Assembly (NCBI GenBank): GCA_015059955.1
Contig: SUZK01000010.1
Location: 1 to 59,121 of the forward strand
Direction: 5' to 3'
From: Rikenellaceae bacterium
GTDB lineage: Bacteria > Bacteroidota > Bacteroidia > Bacteroidales > Rikenellaceae
Length of the DNA: 59,121 nt
Shown piece by piece: positions 7,466-16,426 of this stretch (positions are counted from its first letter, which is position 1; the number at the start of each line of letters is the position of its first letter). The notes beneath the pieces are model-generated. The model saw only the letters and a list, made by a program, of their open reading frames with translations, searched no databases and was not told the origin of the DNA. A program made the position numbers and the translations under genes.

Positions 7466-9016
7466 TTAGAACGCAATACCTAAAATGGACTCCATCTCCT
7501 CTCGCTTTGTCGCGAGTTCTATGGCTCTAATCAGCACTTTGTCGTGGTGTCGGTTATATATGTACTCGTAGGAGCCTGTGCCATATACGTCCTCGGCGAT
7601 ATATGCCTTCAGTAGAGGTATAGTATACTTTTTGTCGTTGCGTGCATCCTCGCTCTCGACCATTCGGCAAAAGGCGTCGATGGCGATGTCGCTGACCTCG
7701 TAGTTGGCGTCGTATGTCTCGATGGTAGGGTATCTCTTACGGATGCTCTTAGGCTCAATGGTGTCCCAAAGCTCTATTAATGAGCGTTGTATTATATTCT
7801 CCTTAACGACGTTGGTCATGTATGCCGGCATTGTCGTCGTGTCGTGTGTGATGTAGACATCGGGAGTTATGCCGCCACCACCATATACCGTGCGACCACT
7901 TCTTATGGTGCGGTGTATGGGTGGGGTGTCCTGTCGCATCGAGTCGGGGTGGTGGTAGCGTGAGATATCTCGATAGTATTCGTCGCTCTTGCCATTATCG
8001 TATGGTCGCTGGATAAGACGTCCCGATGGAGTCTTATAACGTGCCACGGTGATGCGCATCGCTGAGCCATCATCGAAGCTAACCTGTCGCTGTACCAGGC
8101 CCTTGCCAAAACTTGTGTTGCCGACGATAACACCTCGGTCGTGGTCTTGAAGAGCTCCGGCAAATATCTCGCTTGCCGATGCTGACGACTCGTTGATTAG
8201 CACAATGACTGGTGTGCCGAATAACTCGCCACGGCGCTGTGCAGCGTATTCGTACACCTCGTTGCGGCCCTCGGTGCTGACGACAACCTCGTGCTTATCT
8301 AAGAAGTGTTCGCTGAGCTTGATGGCAGCAGGAAGCATGCCGCCGCTATTGCCACGGAGGTCAACAATAAGAGCCTCAACTCGCCCCAACTTCTTAACGG
8401 CCTTGATGAACTCGTCGGCAGTGTTGCGGGCAAAGGTCGAAATCTTTATGTATCCCACCTTTGGGGCTACTTTGAAGCAAGCTGCAATGGAACTTACTTC
8501 AATATTGCCACGTGTTATCGTTGCGGTGCTATGCTCCAGCGTTCTTGCGCGTATTACATCAACCTTTACTTTACTGCCTTTGGGGCCGCGTAGGGCGCCC
8601 AGTATGTCGCTATATTCGCTGATGGGTTTGCCGTCGATGGCGATAATCCTATCGTTCTGACCAACGCCAGCGCGTTGTGCTGGGGAGTCGTCGTTAACCT
8701 TGCGGACAACTACTGTGTCGCCAAGTATTGTGTAGGTGATGCCAATGCCCGAGAAGCCTCCATTTAGTGAGCCCATGGCGGCCTCCATCTCCTCTCGGCT
8801 CAGATATGTTGAATGGGGGTCAAGCTCCTTGAGTGTGGCTCTTATTGCCTCCTCTACGCACTTGTCTAATGATATCTCGTCGACATAGTTCTGCTGAAGA
8901 TAGCGATAGCAGGCGTTGAGTTTCTGTATCTGCTCTTGGTTAGAAAACACCCGCTGCTGCGCCCATGAGGACGTAGCAACGAGTGTAAACATTAGAGCTA
9001 ATATAAGTCGTCTCAT
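7466..9016 (-). CDS. C-terminal processing peptidase, S41 family
   Basis: Periplasmic tail-specific serine protease with a Ser-Lys dyad. A Sec signal peptide (residues 1-19, cleavage after SSWA) directs export. Domains: N-terminal helical region (20-85), PDZ domain (about 88-165, with GFSGIGI and AGVGQNDRI), then the S41 catalytic core. The nucleophile lies in NESSASASE (275-283) and the general base is Lys305 in SFGKG. A C-terminal extension of about 120 residues follows. Such enzymes trim or clear envelope proteins. It starts 3 bases after hisS stops and is cotranscribed with ettA and hisS. Confidence 0.92.
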   Translation of the reverse strand: MRRLILALMFTLVATSSWAQQRVFSNQEQIQKLNACYRYLQQNYVDEISLDKCVEEAIRATLKELDPHSTYLSREEMEAAMGSLNGGFSGIGITYTILGDTVVVRKVNDDSPAQRAGVGQNDRIIAIDGKPISEYSDILGALRGPKGSKVKVDVIRARTLEHSTATITRGNIEVSSIAACFKVAPKVGYIKISTFARNTADEFIKAVKKLGRVEALIVDLRGNSGGMLPAAIKLSEHFLDKHEVVVSTEGRNEVYEYAAQRRGELFGTPVIVLINESSASASEIFAGALQDHDRGVIVGNTSFGKGLVQRQVSFDDGSAMRITVARYKTPSGRLIQRPYDNGKSDEYYRDISRYHHPDSMRQDTPPIHRTIRSGRTVYGGGGITPDVYITHDTTTMPAYMTNVVKENIIQRSLIELWDTIEPKSIRKRYPTIETYDANYEVSDIAIDAFCRMVESEDARNDKKYTIPLLKAYIAEDVYGTGSYEYIYNRHHDKVLIRAIELATKREEMESILGIAF

Positions 9017-9019
9017 AGA

Positions 9020-10363
9020 CTACTCGAAGCATGAGGGTAGCTCCGCGAAGCTCACTTTGCGCTGCTCACCCGAGCGCATATCCTTTATTGTTGCCTCGCC
9101 TGCGGCAAGCTCATCCGAGCCGATGATGACAACGTAGGGTATGGCGCGACGGTTGGCGTACTCCATCTGCTTCTTCATCTTACCTTGGTCGGGGTATATC
9201 TCAGCGGCAATGCCCTTGTCGCGAAGCTGGCCGATAAGGCGCATCGAGGCGGTCTGCTCTGCATCGCCAAAGTTCGTGAAGAGTACCTTTGTAGAGCAAG
9301 CCAACTCCTCGGGGAAGAGGTTTAGACCGAGCATAACATCGTATATACGGTCGGCGCCAAACGAGATACCTACGCCCGACATGCCTGGCATACCGAAGAT
9401 GCCCGTAAGGTCGTCGTAGCGGCCGCCGCCCGATATCGAGCCGATGGCAAAGTTGTTGGCCTTAACCTCGAAGATAGCCCCCGTATAGTAGTTTAGACCA
9501 CGTGCCAACGATAGGTCTAATTCGGGGGTTAGAGTAATGCCCAAGGCCTCAACATTAGAGAAGATTGTGCGCATCTCCTCGATGCCGAGCATACCTGTCT
9601 CGGATGTGCCAATAACCTCGCTCAGCTTGCTGAGTTTCTCGTCGTTAGTACCACTAAGCTCAAGTATTGGTTGAAGCTTTGCGATGGCCTCATCGTCGAT
9701 GCCACGCTCGCGCAACTCAGCCTTTACGTTGTCAAGGCCAATCTTATCAAGTTTGTCGATGGCGACGGTGATGTCTATCATCTTGTCGGCATGGCCGATA
9801 GACTCGGCGATACCGAACAATATCTTGCGGTTGTTCATCTTAAGCGTTACCGAGATGCCGAGCTTTGCAAATACACGTGCTACGATATCCACGAGCTCCA
9901 CCTCTGAAAGCAGCGACTTCGAGCCGATGACATCTACGTCGCACTGGTAGAACTCACGATAGCGGCCCTTTTGTGGGCGGTCAGCACGCCATACGGGTTG
10001 TATCTGATAGCGCTTGAAGGGAAATACTATCTCGTTCTGGTGCTGTACAACATAGCGCGCAAAGGGTACGGTGAGGTCGTAGCGAAGACCCTTTTCCGAA
10101 ATCTTTGAGGCCTGGCGTAGCTCCTCCTCCGAGAGCTTTGCGCCATAGTCGCCTGAGTTAAGTATCTTGAAGAGTAGCTTGTCGCCTTCGTCGCCATACT
10201 TGCCGAGGAGTGTCGAAAGGTTCTCCATCGAGGGTGTCTCGAGGGGCGCGTAGCCAAATAGGCGGAATACGCTCTTGATAGTATCGAAAATATAGGTGCG
10301 GCGCATCATCTCTTCGGGAGAGAAGTCGCGTGTGCCCTTTGGTATTGATGGTTTCTGTGCCAT
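9020..10363 (-). CDS. hisS: Histidyl-tRNA synthetase
   Basis: Class II aminoacyl-tRNA synthetase charging tRNA-His. 447 aa, normal length. Seen: the N-terminal [10 protein letters not shown] motif, motif 2 ([24 protein letters not shown], split by me as [12 protein letters not shown] plus [11 protein letters not shown]), the histidine-specific [10 protein letters not shown] segment, GGGRYDDL (motif 3 region), and a C-terminal anticodon-binding Rossmann-like domain. It lies between ettA (14-base gap) and ctp (3-base gap). Confidence 0.96.
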   Translation of the reverse strand: MAQKPSIPKGTRDFSPEEMMRRTYIFDTIKSVFRLFGYAPLETPSMENLSTLLGKYGDEGDKLLFKILNSGDYGAKLSEEELRQASKISEKGLRYDLTVPFARYVVQHQNEIVFPFKRYQIQPVWRADRPQKGRYREFYQCDVDVIGSKSLLSEVELVDIVARVFAKLGISVTLKMNNRKILFGIAESIGHADKMIDITVAIDKLDKIGLDNVKAELRERGIDDEAIAKLQPILELSGTNDEKLSKLSEVIGTSETGMLGIEEMRTIFSNVEALGITLTPELDLSLARGLNYYTGAIFEVKANNFAIGSISGGGRYDDLTGIFGMPGMSGVGISFGADRIYDVMLGLNLFPEELACSTKVLFTNFGDAEQTASMRLIGQLRDKGIAAEIYPDQGKMKKQMEYANRRAIPYVVIIGSDELAAGEATIKDMRSGEQRKVSFAELPSCFE

Positions 10364-10377
10364 AGTCGTTGGTTTGT

Positions 10378-12057
10378 TTACTGCTCTGCCAAGAGTTTCT
10401 TATACTTAACGCGCTTAGGTGTGGTGTCCTCACCCTGAGCCTTCTTCCACGCCTCATACTCCGAGTATGAGCCCTCATAGAAGACTACCTTAGAGTCGCC
10501 CTCGAATGAGAGGATGTGTGTAGCGATACGGTCCAAGAACCAACGGTCGTGCGAGATTACCACAGCGCAGCCTGCAAAGTTCTCGAGACCCTCCTCCAAG
10601 GCGCGCAACGTGTTGACGTCGATATCGTTGGTAGGCTCATCGAGCAACAATACGTTACCCTGCTCCTTGAGTGCAAGTGCAAGGTGTAGACGGTTGCGCT
10701 CACCACCCGACAATACGCCGCACTTCTTCTCTTGGTCGGCGCCGTTGAAGTTGAAGCGACCTACGTATGCGCGTGCTGGCACCTGGCGGTTGCCGAGCTG
10801 GATGAGGTCTGAGTTCTGTGAGATAACCTCGTATACGGTCTTCTCGGGGTCGATAGACTTATGCTGCTGGTCTACGTATGCGAGCTTTACGGTAGGGCCT
10901 ACGCGGAAGCTACCCGATGTAGGCTCCTCCAAGCCCATAATCATACGGAATAGGGTAGTCTTACCCGTACCATTGGCACCGATAACACCCACGATGCCTG
11001 CTGGTGGTAGCGAGAACTCGAGGTTCTCGTATAGCACGCGGTCGCCAAAGGCCTTAGATACGCCCTGGGCCTCGATGACAACATCGCCCAAGCGTGGGCC
11101 GTTAGGGATGTATATCTCGAGCTTCTCCTCGCGCTCCTTGGTGTCGGCATTCATCAGCTTGTCGTAGGCCGAAAGACGCGCCTTAGACTTGGCGTGACGA
11201 CCCGATGGTGACATGCGCACCCACTCTAACTCGCGCTCAAGGGTCTTGCGACGCTTGCTCTCCTGCTTCTCCTCCATCGCCATACGCTGTGTCTTCTGCT
11301 CGAGCCAGCCTGAGTAGTTGCCCTTCCATGGTATACCCTCGCCACGGTCGAGCTCAAGAATCCAGCCAGCAACGTTGTCGAGGAAGTAACGGTCGTGTGT
11401 AACGGCGATTACTGTACCCTTATACTGCTGGAGGTGCTGCTCCAACCAGTCGATACTCTCGGCGTCGAGGTGGTTGGTAGGCTCATCGAGAAGAAGAACG
11501 TCGGGCTGCTGAAGAAGCAGACGGCAGAGTGCTACACGACGACGCTCGCCACCCGAAAGAACGTTTACAGGCTGGTCGCCATCGGGACAGCGCAAGGCAT
11601 CCATAGCACGCTCCAAGACGCTGTCAAGTTCCCAACCGTTAACCTGGTCAATCTTCTCGTATAGCTCGCCCTGGCGCTCGATAAGACGTGCCATCTCGTC
11701 GTCATCCATAGGCTCGCAGAGCTTCATGTTGATATCCTCATACTCCTTGAGGAGTGCTACGGTCGATGCTGCACCCTCCTCGACAATCTCCTTTACGGTC
11801 TTTGTTGGGTCGAGCTGTGGCTCCTGCTCAAGATAGCCCACAGTGTAGCCAGGTGAGAATACCACCTCGCCCTGGAAGCTCTTGTCGATGCCTGCGATAA
11901 TCTTCATCAGCGTAGACTTACCCGAGCCGTTGAGACCGATGATACCAATCTTGGCACCGTAGAAGAATGATAGGTAGATGTTGTTAAGAATTTTCTTGTT
12001 GTTGTTGAGCACCTTGCTCACGCCAACCATCGAAAATATGATTTTCTCGTCTGCCAT
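10378..12057 (-). CDS. ettA: Energy-dependent translational throttle EttA (ABC-F)
   Basis: ABC-F ATPase that binds the ribosomal E site and gates entry into elongation according to ATP/ADP. About 559 aa from the ATG at 12057 (ADEKIIFSM follows). An upstream in-frame extension to 12117 overlaps the promoter and is rejected. Two complete nucleotide-binding domains are seen: Walker [10 protein letters not shown] and GANGTGKTT, signatures LSGGERRR and LSGGERNR, and Walker B LLLDEP twice with LDEPTNHLD and LDEPTNDID. The linker carries the charged ELEWVRMSP helix typical of ABC-F. First gene of the ettA-hisS-ctp operon. Confidence 0.94.
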   Translation of the reverse strand: MADEKIIFSMVGVSKVLNNNKKILNNIYLSFFYGAKIGIIGLNGSGKSTLMKIIAGIDKSFQGEVVFSPGYTVGYLEQEPQLDPTKTVKEIVEEGAASTVALLKEYEDINMKLCEPMDDDEMARLIERQGELYEKIDQVNGWELDSVLERAMDALRCPDGDQPVNVLSGGERRRVALCRLLLQQPDVLLLDEPTNHLDAESIDWLEQHLQQYKGTVIAVTHDRYFLDNVAGWILELDRGEGIPWKGNYSGWLEQKTQRMAMEEKQESKRRKTLERELEWVRMSPSGRHAKSKARLSAYDKLMNADTKEREEKLEIYIPNGPRLGDVVIEAQGVSKAFGDRVLYENLEFSLPPAGIVGVIGANGTGKTTLFRMIMGLEEPTSGSFRVGPTVKLAYVDQQHKSIDPEKTVYEVISQNSDLIQLGNRQVPARAYVGRFNFNGADQEKKCGVLSGGERNRLHLALALKEQGNVLLLDEPTNDIDVNTLRALEEGLENFAGCAVVISHDRWFLDRIATHILSFEGDSKVVFYEGSYSEYEAWKKAQGEDTTPKRVKYKKLLAEQ

Positions 12058-12104
12058 AATATATATTTGTATTACTATTAATTTCGTTTCGACATAATAG
12101 ACCA

Positions 12105-12112
12105 CAAATATA
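12105..12112 (-). promoter_or_regulatory. ettA-hisS-ctp promoter -7 box
   Basis: TATATTTG on the minus strand is a perfect TAnnTTTG element 47 bases upstream of the ettA ATG. The -33 region is a weak match (TTTCG near 12132-12136). This -33 area coincides with an 18-base sequence (12129-12146) repeated exactly before ald. Confidence 0.5.
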
Positions 12113-12159
12113 GGCAAAAAAAACGAGATATCGAAATTTTTATTAAGGCAGGTGAAAGA

Positions 12160-12444
12160 TTAATCTTTTTGTGCGCTCTTATCTCGCTTAAAATAACTCT
12201 TAATGCGTCTCCAGCCCTCGACGCCTACGATGGCCAACCCCACGTATTGGGTGGTCTTTGCCATGCCGAAAAGCACAACCCATAAGATGCCTTTGGCGGC
12301 GGGTGATATTGGTAGAAGCATTTGTGCAAATGAGAGTATGTAAAATACTAAGCATGAGGTAAGTATGATTACGCCTGTGCGGAACGATAGTCCAGCAAGC
12401 CAGCGCTTTACAGCATCAAATATTCGCCTAAATAAGTGCTTCAT
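12160..12444 (-). CDS. Small two-TM membrane protein
   Basis: 94-aa protein of unknown function. Seen: a basic amphipathic N-terminus (KHLFRRIFDAVKRWL), two hydrophobic segments (about 23-45 and 50-74), and a strongly basic and charged C-terminus (RRIKSYFKRDKSAQKD), so both ends are predicted cytoplasmic. It has its own consensus promoter and sits alone between ettA and the non-coding repeat block. The pattern looks like a conserved Bacteroidales membrane protein, but I cannot assign a function. Confidence 0.75.
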   Translation of the reverse strand: MKHLFRRIFDAVKRWLAGLSFRTGVIILTSCLVFYILSFAQMLLPISPAAKGILWVVLFGMAKTTQYVGLAIVGVEGWRRIKSYFKRDKSAQKD

Positions 12445-12452
12445 AACGGTGG

Positions 12453-12483
12453 CAAAGATACAAATAAAAGATGAAAGAGCAAA
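12453..12483 (-). promoter_or_regulatory. Consensus promoter TTTG-N19-TATCTTTG
   Basis: On the minus strand TATCTTTG (12453-12460) lies 19 bp downstream of TTTG (12480-12483), a textbook Bacteroidota sigma-ABfr promoter. It gives a very short leader, about 5 nt, for the gene starting at 12444. Confidence 0.7.
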
Positions 12484-12660
12484 GGAGTAAGATGGGCGGG
12501 CGATGCCCGTAGGAAGAGAACAGAGTACAGATGAATTAGAGAAGCCACTTCCCCATAATCACCATAATCCTCACTCTCCCTAAACTCCCTAAACCTGTGC
12601 CCGAAGAAGCAAATCCCCATGCAGGCAAAGCCAGCAATTAGTAATTATCAATGGTTGCGG

Positions 12661-12890
12661 GCTGGGGTTTTGGAGTGGTTGGTTGGTTATTTTTCCTATG
12701 ATTTTGACCAACCAACCACCCCTTACTCTTCCACTGTGGCTGAGGTTTTGGAATGGTTGGTTGGTTATTTTCCCTATGTTTTTGACCAACCAACCACCTC
12801 TTACTCTTCACTGTGGCTGAGGTTTTGGAATGGTTGGTTGGTTATTTTCCCTATGATTTTGACCAACCAACCACCCCTCACTCTTCCACT
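12661..12890. repeat. Tandem array of three ~78-bp hairpin repeats (element 1, left end)
   Basis: Three direct copies begin at 12661, 12739 and 12816 (periods 78 and 77). Each contains a perfect palindrome: arm GGTTGGTTGGT (12677-12687, 12755-12765, 12832-12842), a 19-nt spacer built on TTTTCCCTATGATTTTG (copy 1 has one T for C, copy 2 one T for A), and arm ACCAACCAACC. The units are joined by a GGCTGAGGTTTTGGAA linker. The 77-base period breaks any reading frame, so this is non-coding. Copy 3 has an exact inverted partner at 13149-13194. Confidence 0.9.
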
Positions 12891-12893
12891 CCT

Positions 12894-13145
12894 TATCAGT
12901 AAGGTGTTGTCTTGGGGTATAGTGATACCCACACTTATCAAGGCGGTTACACTTACCTACGTTATCATTGATATATATATTAATTGATATATATATATTA
13001 TGTATCAATATAACGAGTAAATGATTGTTTACGGTCACACTGAGGAGAGGTATAGCGACTACCTCGCCCTATATATCTCTCAAGTTGATATATATAATTA
13101 TTATTTATATATTACTATTATTATTGATATTGATATTTATATTAG
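12894..13145. other. AT-rich, hairpin-rich centre of element 1
   Basis: Non-coding DNA between the tandem repeats and the inverted copy. It holds small hairpins: CCTTA-TCAG-TAAGG (12891-12904), GGGTAT-AGTG-ATACCC (near 12915-12930), and GAGGTA-TAGCGAC-TACCTC (near 13047-13066). It also holds long runs of alternating TA with TTGATATATA words (12965-13010, 13083-13145). No gene, promoter consensus or tRNA seen. Confidence 0.6.
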
Positions 13146-13148
13146 TTG

Positions 13149-13194
13149 GTGGTTGGTTGGTCAAAATCATAGGGAAAATAACCAACCAACCACT
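13149..13194. repeat. Inverted copy of the hairpin repeat (element 1, right end)
   Basis: Arm GGTTGGTTGGT (13151-13161), spacer reading TATTTTCCCTATGATTTTG on the minus strand (13162-13180), and arm ACCAACCAACC (13181-13191). Together with its flanks it is the exact reverse complement of copy 3 over about 46 bp. The copy 3 and copy 4 pair could therefore extrude as a long cruciform around about 270 bp. Confidence 0.9.
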
Positions 13195-13280
13195 AACCAG
13201 TCGCGGAGCATGACGCCCATGTGTCACCGTTTGGCGTGCCTTTTGCAGAGGTTGATGTAAACCTCAAAAATATCTTGATT

Positions 13281-13859
13281 ATGAAAACACTTAAAGGAAC
13301 ACTCACCGAGGAGAACTTGTTGAAGGCATTTGCGGGTGAGAGTCAGGCGCGTATGCGCTATAACTACTTCGCATCGCAAGCATCTAAGGATGGCTACGAG
13401 CAGATTGCAGCCGTATTCAACACTACGGCAGACCAAGAGAAGGAGCATGCTAAGCGCTTCTTCAAATACCTTGAGGGAGGTGTGGCGACCATCCATAACG
13501 CTACATTCCCTGCGGGTATCATACGCTCGACTGAGCACAACCTCATTGCAGCTGCCGATGGCGAACATGAGGAGTGGGATGTGTTGTATGCCTCATTTGC
13601 CGAAACGGCACATGCCGAGGGCTTCCAAAAGGTGGCGCTGACGTTTAAGTATATAGCTGAAGTGGAGCGTGAGCACGAGAGGCGTTACCTTAAGTTACTC
13701 AGTAGATTGACCGATGGCGATTTCTTCCGTCGTGATGGCGAGATATTATGGCAATGTCGCAACTGCGGATATATCGTAAAGGCGAGTGTTGCTCCTAAGA
13801 TATGCCCATCGTGCGAGCATGAGCGTCGCTACTTCGAGCCTATGGCAGATAACTATTAG
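13281..13859 (+). CDS. rbr: Rubrerythrin
   Basis: Non-haem diiron peroxidase that protects anaerobes by reducing hydrogen peroxide. The ATG at 13281 gives 192 aa, the usual length. Seen: the four-helix ferritin-like domain with diiron ligand motifs (GESQARMRY, EKEHAKR, ETAHAEG, EREHERR) and a C-terminal rubredoxin-like FeS(Cys)4 domain with CRNCGY and CPSCEHE. The frame opens upstream at 13221, but that stretch has no homologous character. A 6-bp hairpin (GAGGTT/AACCTC, 13248-13265) lies just before the start. The gene lies 84 bases downstream of element 1. No consensus -7 box seen; regulation may be non-standard (peroxide response). Confidence 0.95.
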   Translation: MKTLKGTLTEENLLKAFAGESQARMRYNYFASQASKDGYEQIAAVFNTTADQEKEHAKRFFKYLEGGVATIHNATFPAGIIRSTEHNLIAAADGEHEEWDVLYASFAETAHAEGFQKVALTFKYIAEVEREHERRYLKLLSRLTDGDFFRRDGEILWQCRNCGYIVKASVAPKICPSCEHERRYFEPMADNY

Positions 13860-13861
13860 CG

Positions 13862-14962
13862 CTACTCGATGCCGAGCAGCCTCTGTGTATCGCTCATGAA
13901 CTGAGTGTATTGCTGGCGTGCTGTGTTGGGCATCGGCAGGGTATCGCCAATATGGCGTGGCAGCACTCTGTATTCGGGGCATAGTACCCACACGGGGTGC
14001 GCCTCGGTACTATATCGTAGGCATCGCGCTGTGTCTGAGCGTATTATCTCTACCTCGGCAAGTAGGCCTCCATCGGTATAGTGCTTTCGCTGGTTCGACA
14101 CGAGGTTGCCTAACGAGTAGAATACAACGTGTGTGGAGTCGGCCTCGAATGGCTGAACGACATGAGGATGGCTGCCGATGATGATGTCGACACCCTCGCG
14201 GCGTAGCATCTCGCTAAGACGCCTCTGCTCGGCATTGGCCTTGCGCTCGTACTCGATGCCCCAGTGCATGCAGGCGATGATACAATCGACACTATCGCGA
14301 GGTATGGAACGTAGGTCGCGCTTGATGGCTACGCTGTCTATAAGGTTGACAACCTTGCCTTTGGGGATGGGCATGCCATTAGTGCCGTAGGTGTAGTTCA
14401 CGAGGGCGAAGTCAACACCCTTGCATTCGAAGTAGCGGATGTTGTTGGTGCGATAGTCGACACTATCTCTGTATACACCCACGTGGGCTATGTTGCGCTT
14501 GGTAAGTTCGTCGATGGTGGTCTCTATGCCTCGTCTATATCTATCGCAGCAGTGGTTGTTGGCTAACAGCGCTATATCCACTCCCATATCAACCAACGCA
14601 TCAGCTATGGCTGGGGGTGACGCGAAGCATGGATAGCCACTATATCGCCCCGATAGGGTGATGGTTGTTTCGAGGTTTAGGATGGCTATGTCGGCGCCTC
14701 TAAACATGGGCGCTATATGCTCAAATGAGGTGGTGTAGTCGTACTCTCCGTCGTATGTGCGGGCTGCCACGACCTGTGGAAGGTGCTGCATGAGGTCGCC
14801 GCCGAAGAGTAGACGTATAGTGTCGGTGGTGATTATCTCTTCGCCTATCTCGGTGGGTGCGCTCGGCTTGCAGGTGTTCAGGCTATGCTCGTGGTTCGAG
14901 GCGAACCACAACGATAGCAGGGTGATTGCGATGATATATATTATTTCGGCGCAAAATCTCAT
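13862..14962 (-). CDS. CapA-family metallophosphoesterase-like protein
   Basis: Member of the CapA/PgsA (PGA_cap) family of calcineurin-like proteins, first known from poly-gamma-glutamate capsule synthesis. Many relatives are envelope proteins of unknown substrate. Start taken at the ATG at 14962 (366 aa, beginning RFCAEIIYIIAITLL), giving an N-terminal signal anchor; an ATG at 15001 would add 13 residues. Metal-binding motifs: GGDLMQH, LNLETT, LANNHCCDR, HWG and GSHPHVVQP, then SLGN. It is alone on its transcript, converges with rubrerythrin (2 bases between stops) and diverges from the EamA gene. No capsule genes nearby. Confidence 0.85.
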   Translation of the reverse strand: MRFCAEIIYIIAITLLSLWFASNHEHSLNTCKPSAPTEIGEEIITTDTIRLLFGGDLMQHLPQVVAARTYDGEYDYTTSFEHIAPMFRGADIAILNLETTITLSGRYSGYPCFASPPAIADALVDMGVDIALLANNHCCDRYRRGIETTIDELTKRNIAHVGVYRDSVDYRTNNIRYFECKGVDFALVNYTYGTNGMPIPKGKVVNLIDSVAIKRDLRSIPRDSVDCIIACMHWGIEYERKANAEQRRLSEMLRREGVDIIIGSHPHVVQPFEADSTHVVFYSLGNLVSNQRKHYTDGGLLAEVEIIRSDTARCLRYSTEAHPVWVLCPEYRVLPRHIGDTLPMPNTARQQYTQFMSDTQRLLGIE

Positions 14963-14970
14963 AGCGAAGC

Positions 14971-14978
14971 CAAAGATA
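14971..14978 (-). promoter_or_regulatory. -7 box close to the capA-like start
   Basis: TATCTTTG (minus strand) ends only 8 bases before the ATG at 14962, so the transcript would be leaderless or nearly so. If translation starts at 15001 instead, this box would be internal and fortuitous. No -33 element is clear. Confidence 0.35.
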
Positions 14979-15021
14979 ATACATATATCCGATATAACCA
15001 TAGTTTTACAACAAATTATTT

Positions 15022-15939
15022 ATGGCAATGACACGCGAAAAGTATCTATATGGAGTCCTCTATGCTGTGATATCGTCGGCCACGTTTGGACTAATTCCGC
15101 TCTTCTCGATACCGCTTCTCGAGGGCGGTATGAGCTCGCAGACGGTGCTGTGCTACCGCTTTCTGTTTGCCGCATTACTGATGGGAGGCATTGTGGTTCT
15201 TGCCCGTCGTAACCTTAAGTTAAGCCTTAGACAGCTCTATGCAGTGGTAATACTATCAGTGCTTTATGCGCTTACGGCAATACTGCTTATCGAGAGCTAC
15301 AAATATATTCCGAGTGGTATCGCCACCACCATCCACTTTCTCTATCCGTTAGCCGTGACGCTTATCATGTCGTGGCTCTTCGGTGAGCGTACGTCCATCG
15401 CTACGTACATAGCCATCGTCGTGTCACTAATCGGTGTTATCCTGCTGGCGTGGGGTGGTCATCATGGTGGCGACTTTAAGCGTGGTGTGGCATTGGCTAT
15501 GGCTACGGTGGTGACCTACGCGGTCTATATCGTGGGTGTGATGAAGAGTCGCGCCTCGCGCATTGAGTCGCTGACACTCACCTTCTATGTGCTTCTTATA
15601 GGCGCTATTATGTTCTTCCTTTACGCCTTCGCCACGACGGGTATCGGCCCAATACATCGCTACGTAGAGTGGCGTGACTTGCTGATGTTGGCACTCGTCT
15701 GCACAGTACTCTCGGACTACACCTTAGTCCTTGCAATCAAGTATATAGGTTCGACGATGACCTCCATACTTGGCTCTATGGAGCCTATGACCGCGGTTGT
15801 CGTTGGAGGTGTCTACTTTGGCGAACGCTTCGACGCGGTGAGCATTGCAGGCGTCTTGTTAGTTATCATCGCTGTTGTTATGGTCATTGTGCAGGGTGGT
15901 AGAACGAAGGATAGAATACAAAACAAGAGGGTGGAATAG
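15022..15939 (+). CDS. EamA/DMT-family transporter
   Basis: Inner-membrane protein of the drug/metabolite transporter superfamily, two EamA repeats of about five TM helices each (residues 8-145 and 155-290). Seen: repeated hydrophobic segments, the repeat-1 end motif FLYPLAVTLIMSWLFGE, and its repeat-2 equivalent LGSMEPMTAVVVGGVYFGER, which are the classical paired EamA signatures. Substrate cannot be predicted; relatives export amino acids, nucleobases or other metabolites. 305 aa is standard. Its stop codon lies in the loop of the terminator hairpin. Confidence 0.88.
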   Translation: MAMTREKYLYGVLYAVISSATFGLIPLFSIPLLEGGMSSQTVLCYRFLFAALLMGGIVVLARRNLKLSLRQLYAVVILSVLYALTAILLIESYKYIPSGIATTIHFLYPLAVTLIMSWLFGERTSIATYIAIVVSLIGVILLAWGGHHGGDFKRGVALAMATVVTYAVYIVGVMKSRASRIESLTLTFYVLLIGAIMFFLYAFATTGIGPIHRYVEWRDLLMLALVCTVLSDYTLVLAIKYIGSTMTSILGSMEPMTAVVVGGVYFGERFDAVSIAGVLLVIIAVVMVIVQGGRTKDRIQNKRVE

Positions 15940-15951
15940 TCCACCCTCTTG
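15924..15951. terminator. Bidirectional terminator, stop codon in the loop
   Basis: A 12-bp perfect stem (CAAGAGGGTGGA / TCCACCCTCTTG) with a 4-nt loop ATAG. The loop includes the EamA stop TAG. On the minus strand the hairpin is followed by TTTTGTATT, so it terminates the DUF4252 operon coming from the right as well. Confidence 0.8.
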
Positions 15952-15972
15952 CCACTTTACTAACTCTATATA

Positions 15973-16419
15973 CTACATCTGCACATGGATTAGCTCGTCA
16001 ATCTTCTCGACAGGGATATTGCCCGATATCACTATAGCTCCCATCTGACCCTCTGTGCTGATTGTCATGATGATATGCGTGATATTGTTGCCATCTTTCA
16101 GTGTGTAGATGGCTATATCGTCGCTTACTGAATCAACCGATACAATGCTCTCGGCATTAAGGTCGTTGGCAATCTTCTTGGTGGCGGTGATAATCTTCTC
16201 GCCCAAGCTGCTCTCCTCGGTAAGGATGATGGCCATATCGTTGATGTCCTTCAAGTCATCTTGGTCTTGTGCAATCATCGCAAGCATATCCTTGTCTATC
16301 GACATGGTTGTTACCTGGTCGTTGTCGGTGTAACGCTCAACAAGGGCTGTGAACTCTGGAATTGATGCCATGGCGCCAATAGGTAACGCCATAAGGGCTA
16401 ATAAAATAAGACGTTTCAT
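15973..16419 (-). CDS. DUF4252 domain protein (copy 1), exported
   Basis: 148-aa exported protein with a signal peptide (residues 1-18, cleavage after AMA). DUF4252 proteins are Bacteroidota-specific and commonly encoded with ECF sigma factors. Seen: the FTALVERYTDNDQVTTMSI opening and a short alpha/beta core ending in a hydrophobic strand (GQMGAIVISGNIP) before IDELIHVQM. It is the last gene of the sigma operon, 7 bases after the second copy. The two copies are clearly paralogous in length, signal and layout but diverged in sequence. Function unknown. Confidence 0.8.
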   Translation of the reverse strand: MKRLILLALMALPIGAMASIPEFTALVERYTDNDQVTTMSIDKDMLAMIAQDQDDLKDINDMAIILTEESSLGEKIITATKKIANDLNAESIVSVDSVSDDIAIYTLKDGNNITHIIMTISTEGQMGAIVISGNIPVEKIDELIHVQM

Positions 16420-16426
16420 AATAACT

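Noticed and set aside
10514..11167. 217-codon frame antisense to ettA.
   Set aside because: Shadow of a strongly conserved gene; Ser/Arg-rich composition typical of antisense frames.
12619..12987. A 122-codon frame through the tandem repeats giving a repeated peptide (EWLVGYF, DQPTT).
   Set aside because: The repetition follows from the 78-base DNA period; the third copy is shifted by the 77-base period, arms are palindromic, and no promoter or homologous character is present.
12985..13000. A TATATTATGT word resembling one half of a XerCD dif site.
   Set aside because: Only one arm matches, inside a low-complexity TA run; no partner arm at the required spacing.
12873..13150. Invertible promoter (phase switch) flanked by inverted repeats.
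   Set aside because: No TAnnTTTG promoter found in the invertible interval of element 1 or 2 and no invertase in the window, so not called; inversion itself remains testable.
12661..13194. CRISPR array.
   Set aside because: Units include near-identical linkers rather than unique spacers, only three copies, one inverted copy, and no cas genes.
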